Shown: piece after piece, positions 25,074-36,076 of the stretch
Position numbering within the stretch: the stretch's first letter is position 1
Layout: each line of letters begins with the position of its first letter
Source: Narthecium ossifragum
Taxonomy: Eukaryota; Streptophyta; Magnoliopsida; Dioscoreales; Nartheciaceae
DNA length: 64,000 nucleotides
NCBI GenBank assembly: GCA_963920575.1
Contig: OY986965.1
Location: 10,616,290 to 10,680,289 of the forward strand
Reading direction: 5' to 3'
The notes under the pieces: generated by a model
What the model was told of the DNA's origin: nothing
Database searches by the model: none
What the model saw: only the letters and a program-made list of their open reading frames with translations
Translations under genes and position numbers: made by a program

Positions 25074-26351
25074 TGGTATCAGAGCCGGTTCTCAGCCGGA
25101 AATTGTGCCAGCGAGGACGCTGGGCCTCCAAGGAGGGTGGATTGTGAGGCCCGCTGGGTCTACCGTGGGACAAGATGTCTGCGCCTGGAGGACGGGGCTG
25201 AGTCGTGTAGCCGGGTAAGCAATCCCACAACGCCTGGGTATGGTCCGGTATAAGTATATAGTAAGCCTTTAATAGACACAACGCGTTTTAAAGCCGTGCT
25301 GGCAGTGATCCGCCAGAAAACTCCATGGTTAAGCGTGCTTGAGGAGCGGTGATCATCGTCTATACCCCTTTTTGTTATAGTTAGCCTCCTACGGGAGTAT
25401 GATGTATAAATGTTAACGCTTTTGAGGTTTTGAATTATATCTTTATTATATCATTTGAGGTTTGTGATAATCGTTTTAATAAGGGTGCTTATGAATTGTT
25501 TAGGGAGACCAATAGATTAGAGGGAACCCTCGCCAAAACGTTTCCACACTTAATTAGGTTCTGGTTCGCGTCGCCCGGGCCGGTTAGGCCTTCGCGGGTC
25601 GGGGCGCGACACGTGGGGCGAGGTCGACAGTGTGGGAGATGGCCGACGGCGTGGCCGATAGCGTGGGAGATGGCCGATGGTGGGTTGGACGTGGTCGATG
25701 GTGTGGGGCTCCTCTCCCGGCGAGGTAAGGGAAGAGAGTGAGAGAGGGGCATGGGTGTAAGGGGTTCGCCGGAGATGGACGTCAATGGTGAGCTGGTTGG
25801 ATGGCCGGAGGTGACGAGGTTCGCCGGAGGTGACGAGGTTCGCCGGAGATGGTGGCCGCCATCTTCTCTCTAGTTCTCTCTTTCTCTCTCTCTCTCTCCT
25901 CATCACATGCCGCCACGTGTAAACATCGTACATTTGAGCGGTTTTCTGTGAACGGAGACTAACACCGTCTGAGATTTGTCCCGGTTTGAAAACCGCATGG
26001 TACTAAGGTTACATTTTTTAACTAGAGGGTACCAGATTGTAAAAGTTTGAAAATATAGGGTATCAAAAGCTAATTTCCCCTACTAGATTGCACATGACCT
26101 GAAATTTTTATGTTTATTATACATGTTGCTTTCACATTGATTGCATGTGTGATAACCTGACGATAGAACATCATATGATCCACACACGAATACTTTATGT
26201 GCAGTGGCAATTATAGTCACCAGAGGAATGAGCATGCTATTGTTAACCTGGACCATAATTTCAACTTTAGCTCGTATGTGAGTATTGCATGCACAGAGAG
26301 AGAAAAAAAACAAAAAAAAAATAGTGAGTTTCTGGAGGTTGATTCGTAGCC
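25074..26351. other. Internal retrotransposon sequence and unassigned DNA, no gene
   Basis: Begins with the Met-tRNA primer-binding motif TGGTATCAGAGCC. At 25324-25341 GGTTAAGCGTGCTTGAGG matches the 5S rRNA A-box region (GTTAAGCGTGCTTGGG). From 25550 to 25900 the sequence is GC-rich with a repeated GGTGACGAGGTTCGCCGGA and a CT/GA microsatellite (about 25862-25900). No domain was recognised. Confidence 0.45.
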
Positions 26352-26359
26352 GCTGGATC

Positions 26360-26955
26360 TAGGGGTGGCAATTCGGGTTCGCGGGTCGGGTTCGGGTCGG
26401 GTCGGGTATTGACCCGTTTAATAAAGGCCAAACCCGAACCCGACCCGTTTAATAAACGGGTCAGGTTTTATCAACCCGAACCCGACCCATTTATAAACGG
26501 GTCAACCCGACCCGACCCGTTTAACCCGTTTATTAAATGGGTCGATAAACGGGTCGGGTCGGGTCGACCCGTTTAACAACAATCTGACCCATTTAACAAC
26601 CATCAAGCAACAAATTATAAACTAATTAATAAAATTATTAAGCTATAAAATTACAACTTGTTTCAATTACATCCAAACCATCCAACCTAAATAATAAAAT
26701 TACAACTTGTTTTAATTTTCCTTGATGAGATGAGATCACATTCAAATTAGCTCTAAAAGTTTAAGTGATATTAAAATTAAACGGGTTAAACGGGTCGACC
26801 CGCCTAACCCGCGGTTCGACCCGACCCATTTATTCATGGGTCGTAAACAGGTCGACCCGTTTATGACCCGAACCCAATAACACCAAACCCAAACCCGTTT
26901 ATTTCGGGTCGGGACGGGTCGGGTTCGCGGGTCATGACCCGAATTGCCACCCCTA
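26360..26955. mobile_element. Complete hAT-type MITE (596 bp) with 8-bp target duplication
   Basis: Terminal inverted repeats TAGGGGTGGCAATTCGGGT and ACCCGAATTGCCACCCCTA are perfect. They are flanked by the duplication GCTGGATC (26352-26359 and 26956-26963). The interior consists of many inverted and direct copies of GACCCGTTTA and GGGTCGGGTC around an AT-rich centre. The 8-base duplication and TAGGGG-type ends indicate the hAT superfamily; there is no transposase. Confidence 0.93.
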
Positions 26956-26963
26956 GCTGGATC

Positions 26964-27358
26964 TGATTCTTGAGCCCGAGTAGTGTTTTACATTTAGTGC
27001 CCTAAAGCCGTCTGGTTTGGGAGTCATTGGGTTGAGGTCGTTACATGGATCGAGTTATAGCTTAAGGGATCAAGCTGTGCATAAACGACTATTAAGTGAT
27101 CTACTGAGTAACCGAGTATTCTTGCCTCAAGAAACTGGGAGCTCGCGTAAAAAGGTAGAACTACTGATAGCTAAAAAAAACATGTTGTAGTTTAAGTGCG
27201 AGGGTTGAATGATTGGTTAGGAAGATAGTAGTGTATTTGGACTAATGGTGGGTAGAAGTTGCCTCTGTATGTAACTTTTATTTATCATGTCACATGTGTT
27301 CGTATGGATGGTGATTAACATGTTTGAACCGTAGAAGTTAATTTCATGTGTTGGTAGT
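26964..27358 (+). other. 3' untranslated remnant of an LTR element, interrupted by the next insertion
   Basis: TTTAGTGCCCTAAAGCC..CTGGTTTGGGAG..GTCGTTACATGGA resembles the flanks of the solo LTR at 40860 (40838-40859 and 43483-43520), so it appears to be 3' UTR of a related element. It seems to resume at 38135. No coding evidence. Confidence 0.4.
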
Positions 27359-28395
27359 TGTTGACATCGATTTTAGCTAAGGCTAAGTCAACAACATTTG
27401 CGGAATTCTCCCGACTAAATCCACATGCACCAAATCCAAACTGGCTTGTACATAATCGAGTCCATCCAAACCCCCTGCATATTCCCGGTTTTGACGACAT
27501 TCTATACAAACCGGAGGAATAAGGGTATTTTGGTAATTTTACTTACCCAAGGGTATTTTGGGAATTTAGACCAAATTACATTTCTAAATCTCCCGCTACA
27601 ATCCAAAATAGCTTTTACATAGCTTTGACGGCATCCTAAATAAGCTGTGTAAATATAATGGTGTTTTGGTAATTTTCTACAACACCAGGGACATTATAGA
27701 AAATTCCCTGAAATAAATAAAGGAAAAATCCGAAAATTCAAAATAAACCCAAGTAAATACCCAACTTCGCCTAAGTCCTGACCAAGGTGATACGCGCGCC
27801 ATGCGCGCGCACATGACTCGCATACATCGAGTCAAAAATACGCGCGTCACATAATGCGCGCATGTGTCCATGACACGCACAAAAATCATGCCGCCATGCG
27901 TCGCGCATAAATAACCAAACCAAAAGGGTATTTTGGTCATTTAGCCCCAAGGGGCATTTTTTGGTCATGTCACATCTTCAGGGGTGTGAAAATCTGAAAT
28001 AGAAGTATTTTCTCTACACGGGGACATTTTGGTCCAAAGTACATATGACCGATAAAAAGGTGTTCTGGTTACGTCCCGGTCAGCCCGGGGGTATTTCAGT
28101 AAATCCTCCAATCACCGTATGAAATGGTGAAATGCAAAACTCAAACAAAGACATTCGAAATTTGGACAAATGTTCGATAGCTGGACAATTATTCAAATTC
28201 AAAATAAACATTTGAAATTTGAATAAACATTCAAAATTCAAATAAGTTCACACATGAACTTGAAATTTAAACAGACATTCAAAATCTAAACCTCATATCT
28301 CAACTCCCTGATCTGGATGGTTAGGAAATCCTAACCTCCCCATATCTCAACAGATGTCAAATCTCAACACCCAAACCCATGGCTAGAAACAAAAT
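27359..28395 (+). repeat. 5' LTR (incomplete) of a second nested LTR element
   Basis: Begins TGTTGACATCGATTTTAGC and matches the 3' copy that starts at 36077 nearly base for base for over 400 bases, then again over the block CATTCAAAATCTAAACCTCA to CACCCAAACCCATGG. Identity stops at about 28395. It keeps a roughly 440-base stretch (about 27825-28275), containing a GCGCGC-rich patch, that is missing from the 3' copy. Confidence 0.8.
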
Positions 28396-29250
28396 CCCAA
28401 CACACAATGCTCCAAGCTTCACGAGCCTAAACCGTAAGCAGTCACCAGAAGAACTCAAGGAAATTTGATCCTAAATGGGAATGACCTATCATAGTTCAAG
28501 AGGTCTACACCAATGCAGCCTACAAGATTGTATCCTCGGATGGCGAATACGCTCCGCCACCAGCGAACGACAAATTTCTCAAAAGATATTATTTCTAAAC
28601 ACACAATGCTCCAAGCTTCACAAGCCTAAACCGTAAGCAACAATACTCCAAACCATACGAGTATAAACTGTTGGCAAACCACAAATTTTAATACACAATG
28701 CTCCAAGCTTCAAGAGCCTAAACTAGTAGCAGAAATAAAAATTGCTTTGCAAGTACACATTAGATTATGAGTATGCATTGCACACAGATAATACCCATAC
28801 CTCTTCAAAAAGTATATATACATTCTCACACGCCATTAAATCTCTCAGGGATACAAACAAAATTGTGTCTTTGAACTTATATGAGCATACAAACCCTCAA
28901 ATAGCAAAGATCGAATATTGGCATATAGGAACAATCTCTAAAAGCTCTGCTCCTATCTACTTGGTCCTCAACAGGAAAGGTGTGTATACACACACACATG
29001 TCCTTGAACTCATCCAAAATCCTGAATCGACAAAAATCTGCTAAGAAGGTTTGAACTATTCACCGTCGCATCGCAACATATATCAGCTAGGTAGATCATT
29101 TGATTTATCTCGCACACATCGGGAGTAAACTGAATGCTGCCATCAAACGGGTAGCATGAAATATTCAAGGAAAGAAATTTCATAAATCAATCACATGATT
29201 TTCAAAAAAAAAAAGGAAAATCAATCAAGAAGAGCTAAACGCACTAAGAA
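28396..29250. repeat. Unassigned transposon sequence with three copies of ACACAATGCTCCAAGCTTCA
   Basis: The 20-mer starts at 28402, 28601 and 28693, followed by AGAGCCTAAAC or CGAGCCTAAACCGTAAGCA-type tails. This looks like part of an LTR or UTR of yet another retroelement. The frame at 28742-29044 has no recognisable domain. Confidence 0.5.
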
Positions 29251-29252
29251 GT

Positions 29253-29615
29253 TCAAGATCTCCATGGACGTAGAGACTCGTAGGTCCTAACAAGCTCAGC
29301 ATGAACTCCCCGCGCTTTACCCGTCCCTTGGAGAGCCTCCAAAGAAGCCAACGTTTCTTTATGCTTGTGCTCCAAAACATCAAGCGTGGATGTAAAAGCA
29401 GCCACCTTTTCCTCTAAAGCGATGTCTTCCTCTACCATGATCTTCAGCTTCTGCTTCTCTACTTCCAAACGGGCGTCGAAAGCATCGACTTCAGCTTCTT
29501 GGAGTTGTTGGCACTCAAGATGACACCGGCCACACTCCACAGCAGTGGCCTTCTCAGATTTTGCTGCTTCAACCCCGGCAGGATATGCCGATATGTCAGC
29601 TACAAGTTGGCGCAA
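29253..29615 (-). pseudogene. Glutamate-rich coiled-coil fragment, probably from a transposon protein
   Basis: A minus-strand frame of 120 codons with heptad-like content (EEKVAAFTSTLDVLEHKHKE, LEVEKQKLKIMVEEDIALE). It is joined without a gap to the aspartic-protease fragment that starts at about 29630. Similar coiled coils occur at the C-terminus of plant transposon-encoded proteins, but I cannot name the family. No start, intron or promoter supports an independent gene. Confidence 0.35.
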
Positions 29616-30523
29616 TGTTGCCTCTTCCCTGCAGAATTGTCGGGTAAGATGTGTCGTTTGATATCATCTTTCAATTGTGCAGTGTCCCGATTAACATCAT
29701 CATCAGAGTCAGAAGCATAGGCATTCAAAATACTAGACAGAATCTCATTCTTTAATTCAACATCATCATCCTCAGACTCATACTCATCCCAAATTATAGG
29801 CAATCTATCATCATGCAGTTTAGCATCATTATCATGAGTAAATTGTCTAGTATCCAAGTCAATGTCAAATAAGGATGAATCAAAATTATTAACCCAATCA
29901 TTGATAACATCAATAGCAAAGCAATCATTATTTTCAGGCACACATGCATCCTTAAATATATTCACACGTTTTTTCATGTTGCCAAAAGAGATATCCATAA
30001 CACCCGTACGACAGTTAATACAAGCATTCGCGGTAGCTAGGAAAGGTCGACCTAAGATAATAGGCACGGATTTCTTGCAAAGAACAACATGCTCCATGTC
30101 TAAGACAATGAAGTCAACCGGAAAAAAGAAGTTATCAACCTTAACCAACACATCCTCCAAGATACCTCGCGGTGTCTTGATGGATCTATCAGCCAACTGA
30201 AGGGTTACTGTCGTAGGTTTCAAATCATTCATTCCAAATTTCTGATATAAGGAGTATGGCAGTAAATTAACACTAGCACCAAAATCAAGAAGGGCACCAT
30301 CAATATGATAGTCGCCTATGTAACAAGAAACAGTTGGGGTGCCTGGATCCTTAAGTTTTGGTGGAGTGTCATACTTCAGAATCGAACTTACATGTTCAGT
30401 CAGACATATTTTCTTAGAGACCTGAGATTTGGATTTGCATTTTTGGGTACAAAGGTCTTTCAGAAATTTCGCATAGGAAGGGAATTGTCGGATGGCCTCT
30501 AAAAGTGGTATATTGATGTTCAC
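29600..30523 (-). pseudogene. Ty3 (Athila/Tat-like) gag-pol segment with aspartic protease
   Basis: The 307-codon frame carries PLLEAIRQFPSYAKFLKDL, CYIGDYHIDGALLDFGASVN (the protease active-site region, DFGA in place of the usual DLGA or DSGA), LADRSIKTPRGILEDVLVKV and VPIILGRPFLATANACIN. These blocks are typical of the plant non-chromovirus Ty3 lineage. Genuine identity ends at about 29635, where it meets the coiled-coil fragment. Reverse transcriptase, RNase H and integrase are absent, so the element is dead. Confidence 0.85.
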
Positions 30524-30549
30524 TCACTTGAATATCTCTGTGATTTCCT

Positions 30550-32270
30550 CTACATATGATTTCTTATTGGGTCTAGAGGAAGGGTCCATAAGTGCATAAG
30601 GGAAAGGTACTTTGGGCACATATCTAGCAGGGTCAGGCTCCCTCTGATCAACTGGATTCGCATCCATTTGATCGGGAGTGTCATCATGTTGAGGGGACTA
30701 AGACCGATCGATCGGACCAGAGTCTGATCGGTCGAAATAGTTCCGATCGATCGGTTCTGAGAGTGATCCATCGCTCTGGGCAATGTCAGGAAGTATTCGC
30801 TCTGGGCAGTGTCAGGAAGTATTTCCACTTGCTTACCGTTCCTTAGGATTACTACAGCTTGTCCACTTTCAAAGTTCTGGTTGTCAATGTGGTGCATGGC
30901 TCTAGGATTAGTCACAGGCTGACTAGGTAAATGACCTTCCTCTCTTTTAGCCGTTGTGTTAGCCAGTTGCCCTAGTTGTGTCTCTAATTTGGATATAGAT
31001 TGAGCATGCGAATGAACATCATTTCTTATCAAAGCAATTTCGCTCTTAAGCTCAGCCATGCTAGCCGTAATGTTTGCATTCATGTTTGCTAATGCACTCA
31101 TAAGTTTGTCCAAAGTCAGGTCAGAGGATACTTGTGGAGGAGGGTTAGGTGCAGTTTGTTGAGATGGTGCAGAGTACCCTGTGTTTGGATTTGCATGCGG
31201 TATAGATAGGTACCTATCAGACTGTTGAGGTGGTCTCCAACTAAAGTTGGGATAGTTCCGCCAACCTGGATTATGTGTGTTTGAATACAAATTATTCTCA
31301 GGTTTAGTGAAGCCATAAGCTGCGTTTGCTTGTTCCTGAATGAATTCAGGAAATGAAGGAGCCAGGGGACAGTCGGTTATGTGATGTTCAAGGCTAGAGC
31401 ATATTGTACAAGTTTGAGGTTGATGTTGGAACGGGGGAGGTTCAGGTGCTTGTCTCATTTCCAATTTATCAAACCTTTTATTAAGAAGAGCTATTTGTGC
31501 AGTAAGGGCCTCAAATCCAGAAAGTTCAAAGGCCCCCTTAGATGTAGGCCGACTCCTAGGGTTTGTATACTGTTGTTGAGAATCAATGGAAATTTGTTCA
31601 TAAAGGTTCCAGAGCACATCATCATCTTTGTCTAAAGGAATACCCCCACAACAAGCTTCAACCCTAGTTTTACATCTTTCATTAAGTCCTCTATAAAACT
31701 TATGCGTTAACAACCACTTATCAATATCATGATGGGGACATTTTCTCAAAAGATCTTTAAATCTATCCCAGGCATCATGGAAAGACTCATCATCATATTG
31801 AACAAAAGTAAGGATTTCAGTCCCTGAATTTCTCAGTTTTAATTATGGGAAAGAATTTCCTTAAAAATGCCTCTTGAAGTTGGTCCCAAGTTGTGATTGA
31901 GCGTGGAGGTAAACATTGAAGCCAGTGTTTAGCTTTATCTTTCAAAGAGAAGGGAAAAAGTTTCAACTTAAAGGCATCATCATTAAAGTTTTCCAATTTT
32001 AGTGTAGTGATGGTGTCGATAAAATTGTGAATGTGCTCATATGGATCCTCATTACTTAGACCATGGAAGTGACGTAACATTTGAATCGTTTGGGGTCTAA
32101 TCTCATAGTGTGAGGTTGTGATTGCAGGAGGATCAATGGAAGGAGTATAAGTGTAGGCAGTGGGTAAGAAGTGTTTTCTCAAAGGAACACGTTGTACCCC
32201 CCATTGTTATTATTACCGTTTCCCCTTCCCATATTAGCATTAGGGTCGATGACATGTCCCTCATTTTCAG
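30550..32270 (-). pseudogene. gag of the same minus-strand Ty3 element, frameshifted
   Basis: Two frames, 32182-31817 and 31749-30550, follow each other. The first contains the capsid-like part (HFHGLSNEDPYEHIHNFID, SLKDKAKHWLQCLPP and FLRKFFP). The second contains the zinc-knuckle-like CTICSSLEHHITDC, glutamine/proline-rich sequence and a helical segment. They are out of phase near 31750-31820. Palindromes such as CCGATCGATCGG lie at 30709-30770. Confidence 0.85.
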
Positions 32271-32399
32271 CCATGGTGAGAAAGGTCTCTTGAATAAATT
32301 ACAAGTTATTCAAAGCTTCCTGATAATTACTCAAAGATTGTTGACCTAAGGCTCTAGGTTTTCGGAGTGTGGTCTCTAGTTCTAGATCCAAAGGTTCCA

Positions 32400-32876
32400 G
32401 TGGGGTAGTCAAGGATCGTCTGCCTTGCATGCAAGATCACACACAAAAAGAGAAAAAGAAAACAGAAAATTCAACGGAGAGGACAAAACCCGGCAAATAA
32501 CAATTGAAATGAAAAGGTTTGAAGCAAAAAGGCTTAGCTGACTGCGTAGTTCCGATCGGTCGGTTTCCAGTCCGATCGGTCGCTCAAGGCCGCAAGCTCC
32601 TTCACTCGAAGTCCACTTCAAAGCAGATGGCGCAGTTCGATCGATCGGATTCAAGTCCGATCGGTCGCTGCAGGTGGCTTGCGAGTTGTGTTTTTCTTCA
32701 AGAAAAATCCGTTCCAATGCTGCAAAAATTCCAGAAAATTGTCACAAAATTCCTAAAAAGTGTAAAATAAAGAAAGGAAAAAATAAGAAAGGTAAAAACC
32801 TAACTAAGCAAAGAAAATGAGTTAAGAGAAAATCAATTAGTTAACCGTTGAATTCCCCGGCAACGGCGCCAAAAAT
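32400..32876 (-). other. Leader and primer-binding region of the minus-strand Ty3 element
   Basis: Read on the minus strand, the LTR end is followed by TTTTTGGCGCCGTTGCCGGG, the standard leader with primer-binding site for this retrotransposon group. A leader shared with 22920-22980 comes next. Pairs of CGATCGGTCGG/CCGATCGGTCG palindromes occur at 32550-32670. Confidence 0.8.
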
Positions 32877-34420
32877 TGATCGCTTACAAACGTGTCGTTA
32901 AAACGTTGCAAACTCAATCGAATATTAAATTTATAATCCTTATTCAATCACTACACTACTAGGTAGAATAGTGGTGAAGTCGGGAGTCAATCCACAGGGA
33001 AAACGTTGCAAATCAAAATCAATTCTCAAAACGCTAAAACTAAGAAAAAGAATCAAAGATAGAATTGAATTATCTAATAATTACCTAAGAAAGCAAGTAA
33101 AGTGATCAGAATTTAAACTAAGTTATGAATTACTTAGGAGTTACTCAATCCACCTTAGCTTCACCTTCAATCTCCTCTAGTTTTCCTCTTGCTCACTTCT
33201 CTCAACATTATGCATCATATGGCTACAAGCTCACATGAATCCCTAAAATAAAATTTATGTTCCTAACGGCATAGCCTATCTTTCTTGGCATAGGTTGTCT
33301 TCGATCCTACGATTATTTTAAGTTATACTACTCCTAATTACCTTGGCACAACCTATTCTAGCATAGCATAGCCTATCTCAAAAGTAAACCATAAATCACA
33401 TGAAAACCATCTCATAAATCTGTATAAACAATCACAGAAAGCTCATACGACTGAAAATACTTCAAAGGAACTCTGTTCCCTCAAATCTCTAATCATTAAA
33501 ATCATATTTATGAGATCATGTTGAGAAGAAGTTTACAAGAATCAAACCAAAGAAAAGCAAAAGCTACACTAGGGTTTCATGAGATCCCTAAGTTAAGAAT
33601 TAGCTACTCATCTTCTAGGAGAGATCCATAGGTGTTGGGAAGGAAGCCGTCGATCCCCGCGGAAAGATCTCCATCTTCAAAACCCTAGCCTTCTCCTCCA
33701 AAAGTGGTCCAAAAGATGATAATTTTCGGCTGGAATCACCCCTTAATATAATAGAAACCCTTAATCCCGGAATTAGGAGTTATAGTTGAACTTAAACTCT
33801 AATTTCCCTAAATTCTGGGTTGCTGACATCATCGGAGCGATCCATCGGGCTCAAATCCGATCCATCGCACTGCCCAGTCATCTGCCACATCATCAGTTTC
33901 CTTATTCTTCAATTTCTACTCGGAATTCTGATTTGTAGTCAATTTTGAAGCTAATCTGTACGGAATTTGGGAAAGTCTTCAACAGGAAAGTTCTGGACCT
34001 GAAAAGCTGTCTATCGTCTCCAAAATATTTCATAATATTCTAATTTATATAGAATATTTGGAGAATATTCTCTTCAGCATCGACGGAGCAGCTTTCCAGT
34101 TTGTAAATCTTCATCTATTCTTCAAACTGTCATCATACCATCAGGAATCTCGCAATATCTCCAACAGAAACATTGTAGATCTCTGAGTCTTCTACAATTT
34201 CCCAAAGTTTCAGAATATTTGGAGTTTCAGAGAATATTTGGCGAATATTTTCCCAATGGTCGAAGAAGCCATATTTTTCTTCATTTTAACCGAATTTCTT
34301 GTATTTCTTCTCAAATCCTACTTAAACCTGAAATCAAGCAATATGACATCAAATACAACTACTCTAGACCTAACAAAGGTAATTTAAGGGGTTTAATTAT
34401 ATATAATCTGTGACTTATCA
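32877..34420 (-). repeat. 5' LTR of the minus-strand Ty3 element
   Basis: 1544 bases. On the minus strand it starts TGATAAGTCACAGATTATAT at 34420 and ends GTAAGCGATCA at 32877, followed by the leader. It shares landmarks with the LTRs at 21376 and 44087 (GGTCTAGAGTAGTTGTATTT, CACCACTATTCTACC) and contains its own CGATCCATCGGGC/GATCCATCGCAC pair at 33836-33875. The matching 3' LTR is not present, so the left part of the element was lost. Confidence 0.8.
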
Positions 34421-36076
34421 CATCACTCAAGCCACAATATGCCTCCATCGGAGATCTTCAAACGAACCTTGCAGAAGATGCCGGCGTGAGCTCTCCAAAT
34501 CTCCGGGACGGTGCACGGCTTCAGTATCTCCGGATGGTGTATGTTTCCTCAGACCTCTAGCAGCATGTCCACGTCGACGCTCCCCTCTAGGTTTCAGCAT
34601 TGCTTCGGCGTCTCCAAAGCCTCAGTCGCCCTCTGTGACCATCGTTTCCCTCCTTGCCACCTGAGAAGCCCCCTGGAGAAGCAAAACGAACAGCGGAGTT
34701 TTGAAGAAAACACGGCGGAGCAGAGAAGAAAGGAAGAGCGCAGAAGAAAGAAAAAAAACAGAGCAACATAAAAGAAAAAAAAGAGGAAGCTGCAACCATG
34801 CAACAGAGAGGAAGAAGAAGAATAAAAGGAAAAGAGATACCTCGAAGGAGGAACCAAAATCCTCGCCGGTCTCCCTCGGTGACTTCTTTCTTCTTCACCA
34901 ACAAAGCTCTTGTGGAGGAATGCAAAGGAACGCCGGCTAAAGCAAAGGGGTCTTCAAGGACTTCTCGTCGCCACCACAAACCCGTGACCGGCCTGATCCC
35001 CACGACTTCACTCGACGTTTTGGCCTCCCTTGTGACTGCTATTTCCCCCTTGCCGATCGAGAAGCTCCTGGAGAAAGCAAAACGGTCAGCTAAGCTTTGA
35101 GGGAAACGAAAAAAAAGAAACGAAAGGATGAACATAGAAGAAACAGAGGAATGGGTTCCAAAGCATTGGCTGGTAACTATGGCAAACTCTTAATGGGTTT
35201 ATCAGCATGCTCTGTTCCGGTTTCGTGTTGCATCTAGCTCGATTCCATCCATGGGTTGTGCCAGTGTCTGAGTCTAAGTCTCACACAGCAACCTCGACAA
35301 GTTCCCCATGGGTATGTCGGTATACCCATCAGCTGTGGACGCCAAGTTCACCGGAAGTGATTGCAAGATATTATCAAATTGCTAGCCTTCTCTAAAGGTA
35401 ACAAACTTACCAAAATACCTTCAATGACACCCTCCAAAAGCATGACAGGAGAAAAGAAAGGTATGCAATCAAAACAAAGAAACAGAGCATGCGGAAATAA
35501 AAAAGCATACACATGCGATCCAAGAAAAAAAAACGCAACAGAGATTGAAAAAAAAGAGGTTGTTGACAATCAGAATATGAGAGCAAGCAGGTCAGAAGGA
35601 AAATAAAAACCTGGATAAAAAAAAAAGCTCCAAATCCTCTTGGTCAACCTCTAGAACGATGAACTTTACTGAGAAAGAAGACAGCTCGTGTTGTCAAGAA
35701 ACCCTCAGAAAAAGCCACGCGAGAGGAGCGACCTGATATAAATATGAGAACATGAAAGATAAGAACAAACTCCGACGTGATCTCGCCAAACCACCGATAT
35801 TAAGAGTTATCAAGCTGTGGGAGAAGTGAAATCGATTTTAGAAGAGATCAAAATAAGTTGGAACTCATCCTAAACTGATTCCTAGCTGGATTTCATCAAA
35901 ATAATCCAACAGAAGCTAGGGCGCCAGTCAATCATCAAACAATCCTAATCCTACCTAGATTTCTTTGGCCAGGCTGAAATTTAAATGTCCGGAAAAAAAA
36001 GAATCAAATCACAAAATTTTCGAGCCCTGCGTGTTCAAATCACATAAACTTCACACACAGGCCTCAAGGGGGCGTC
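34421..36076 (+). other. Internal region of the element bounded by LTRs at 27359 and 36077
   Basis: Non-coding as far as I can see. Purine-rich and rich in GAAGAAAG tracts. A block with GAGAAGC(C/T)CCTGGAGAA(A)GCAAAACG is duplicated at about 34671-34694 and 35059-35083. The region ends with a polypurine tract CAAGGGGGCGTC directly before the 3' LTR. Long minus-strand frames here are low complexity (leucine/phenylalanine runs). Confidence 0.45.

Noticed and set aside
24935..25345. A 5S rRNA gene
   Set aside because: Only two short segments match, in opposite orientations and 370 bases apart. No complete 120-base gene can be assembled.
34587..35135. 182-codon minus-strand frame with Phe/Leu-rich segments
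   Set aside because: It translates a GAAGAAAG-rich tract in reverse; it lacks domains and lies in the internal non-coding part of an LTR element.
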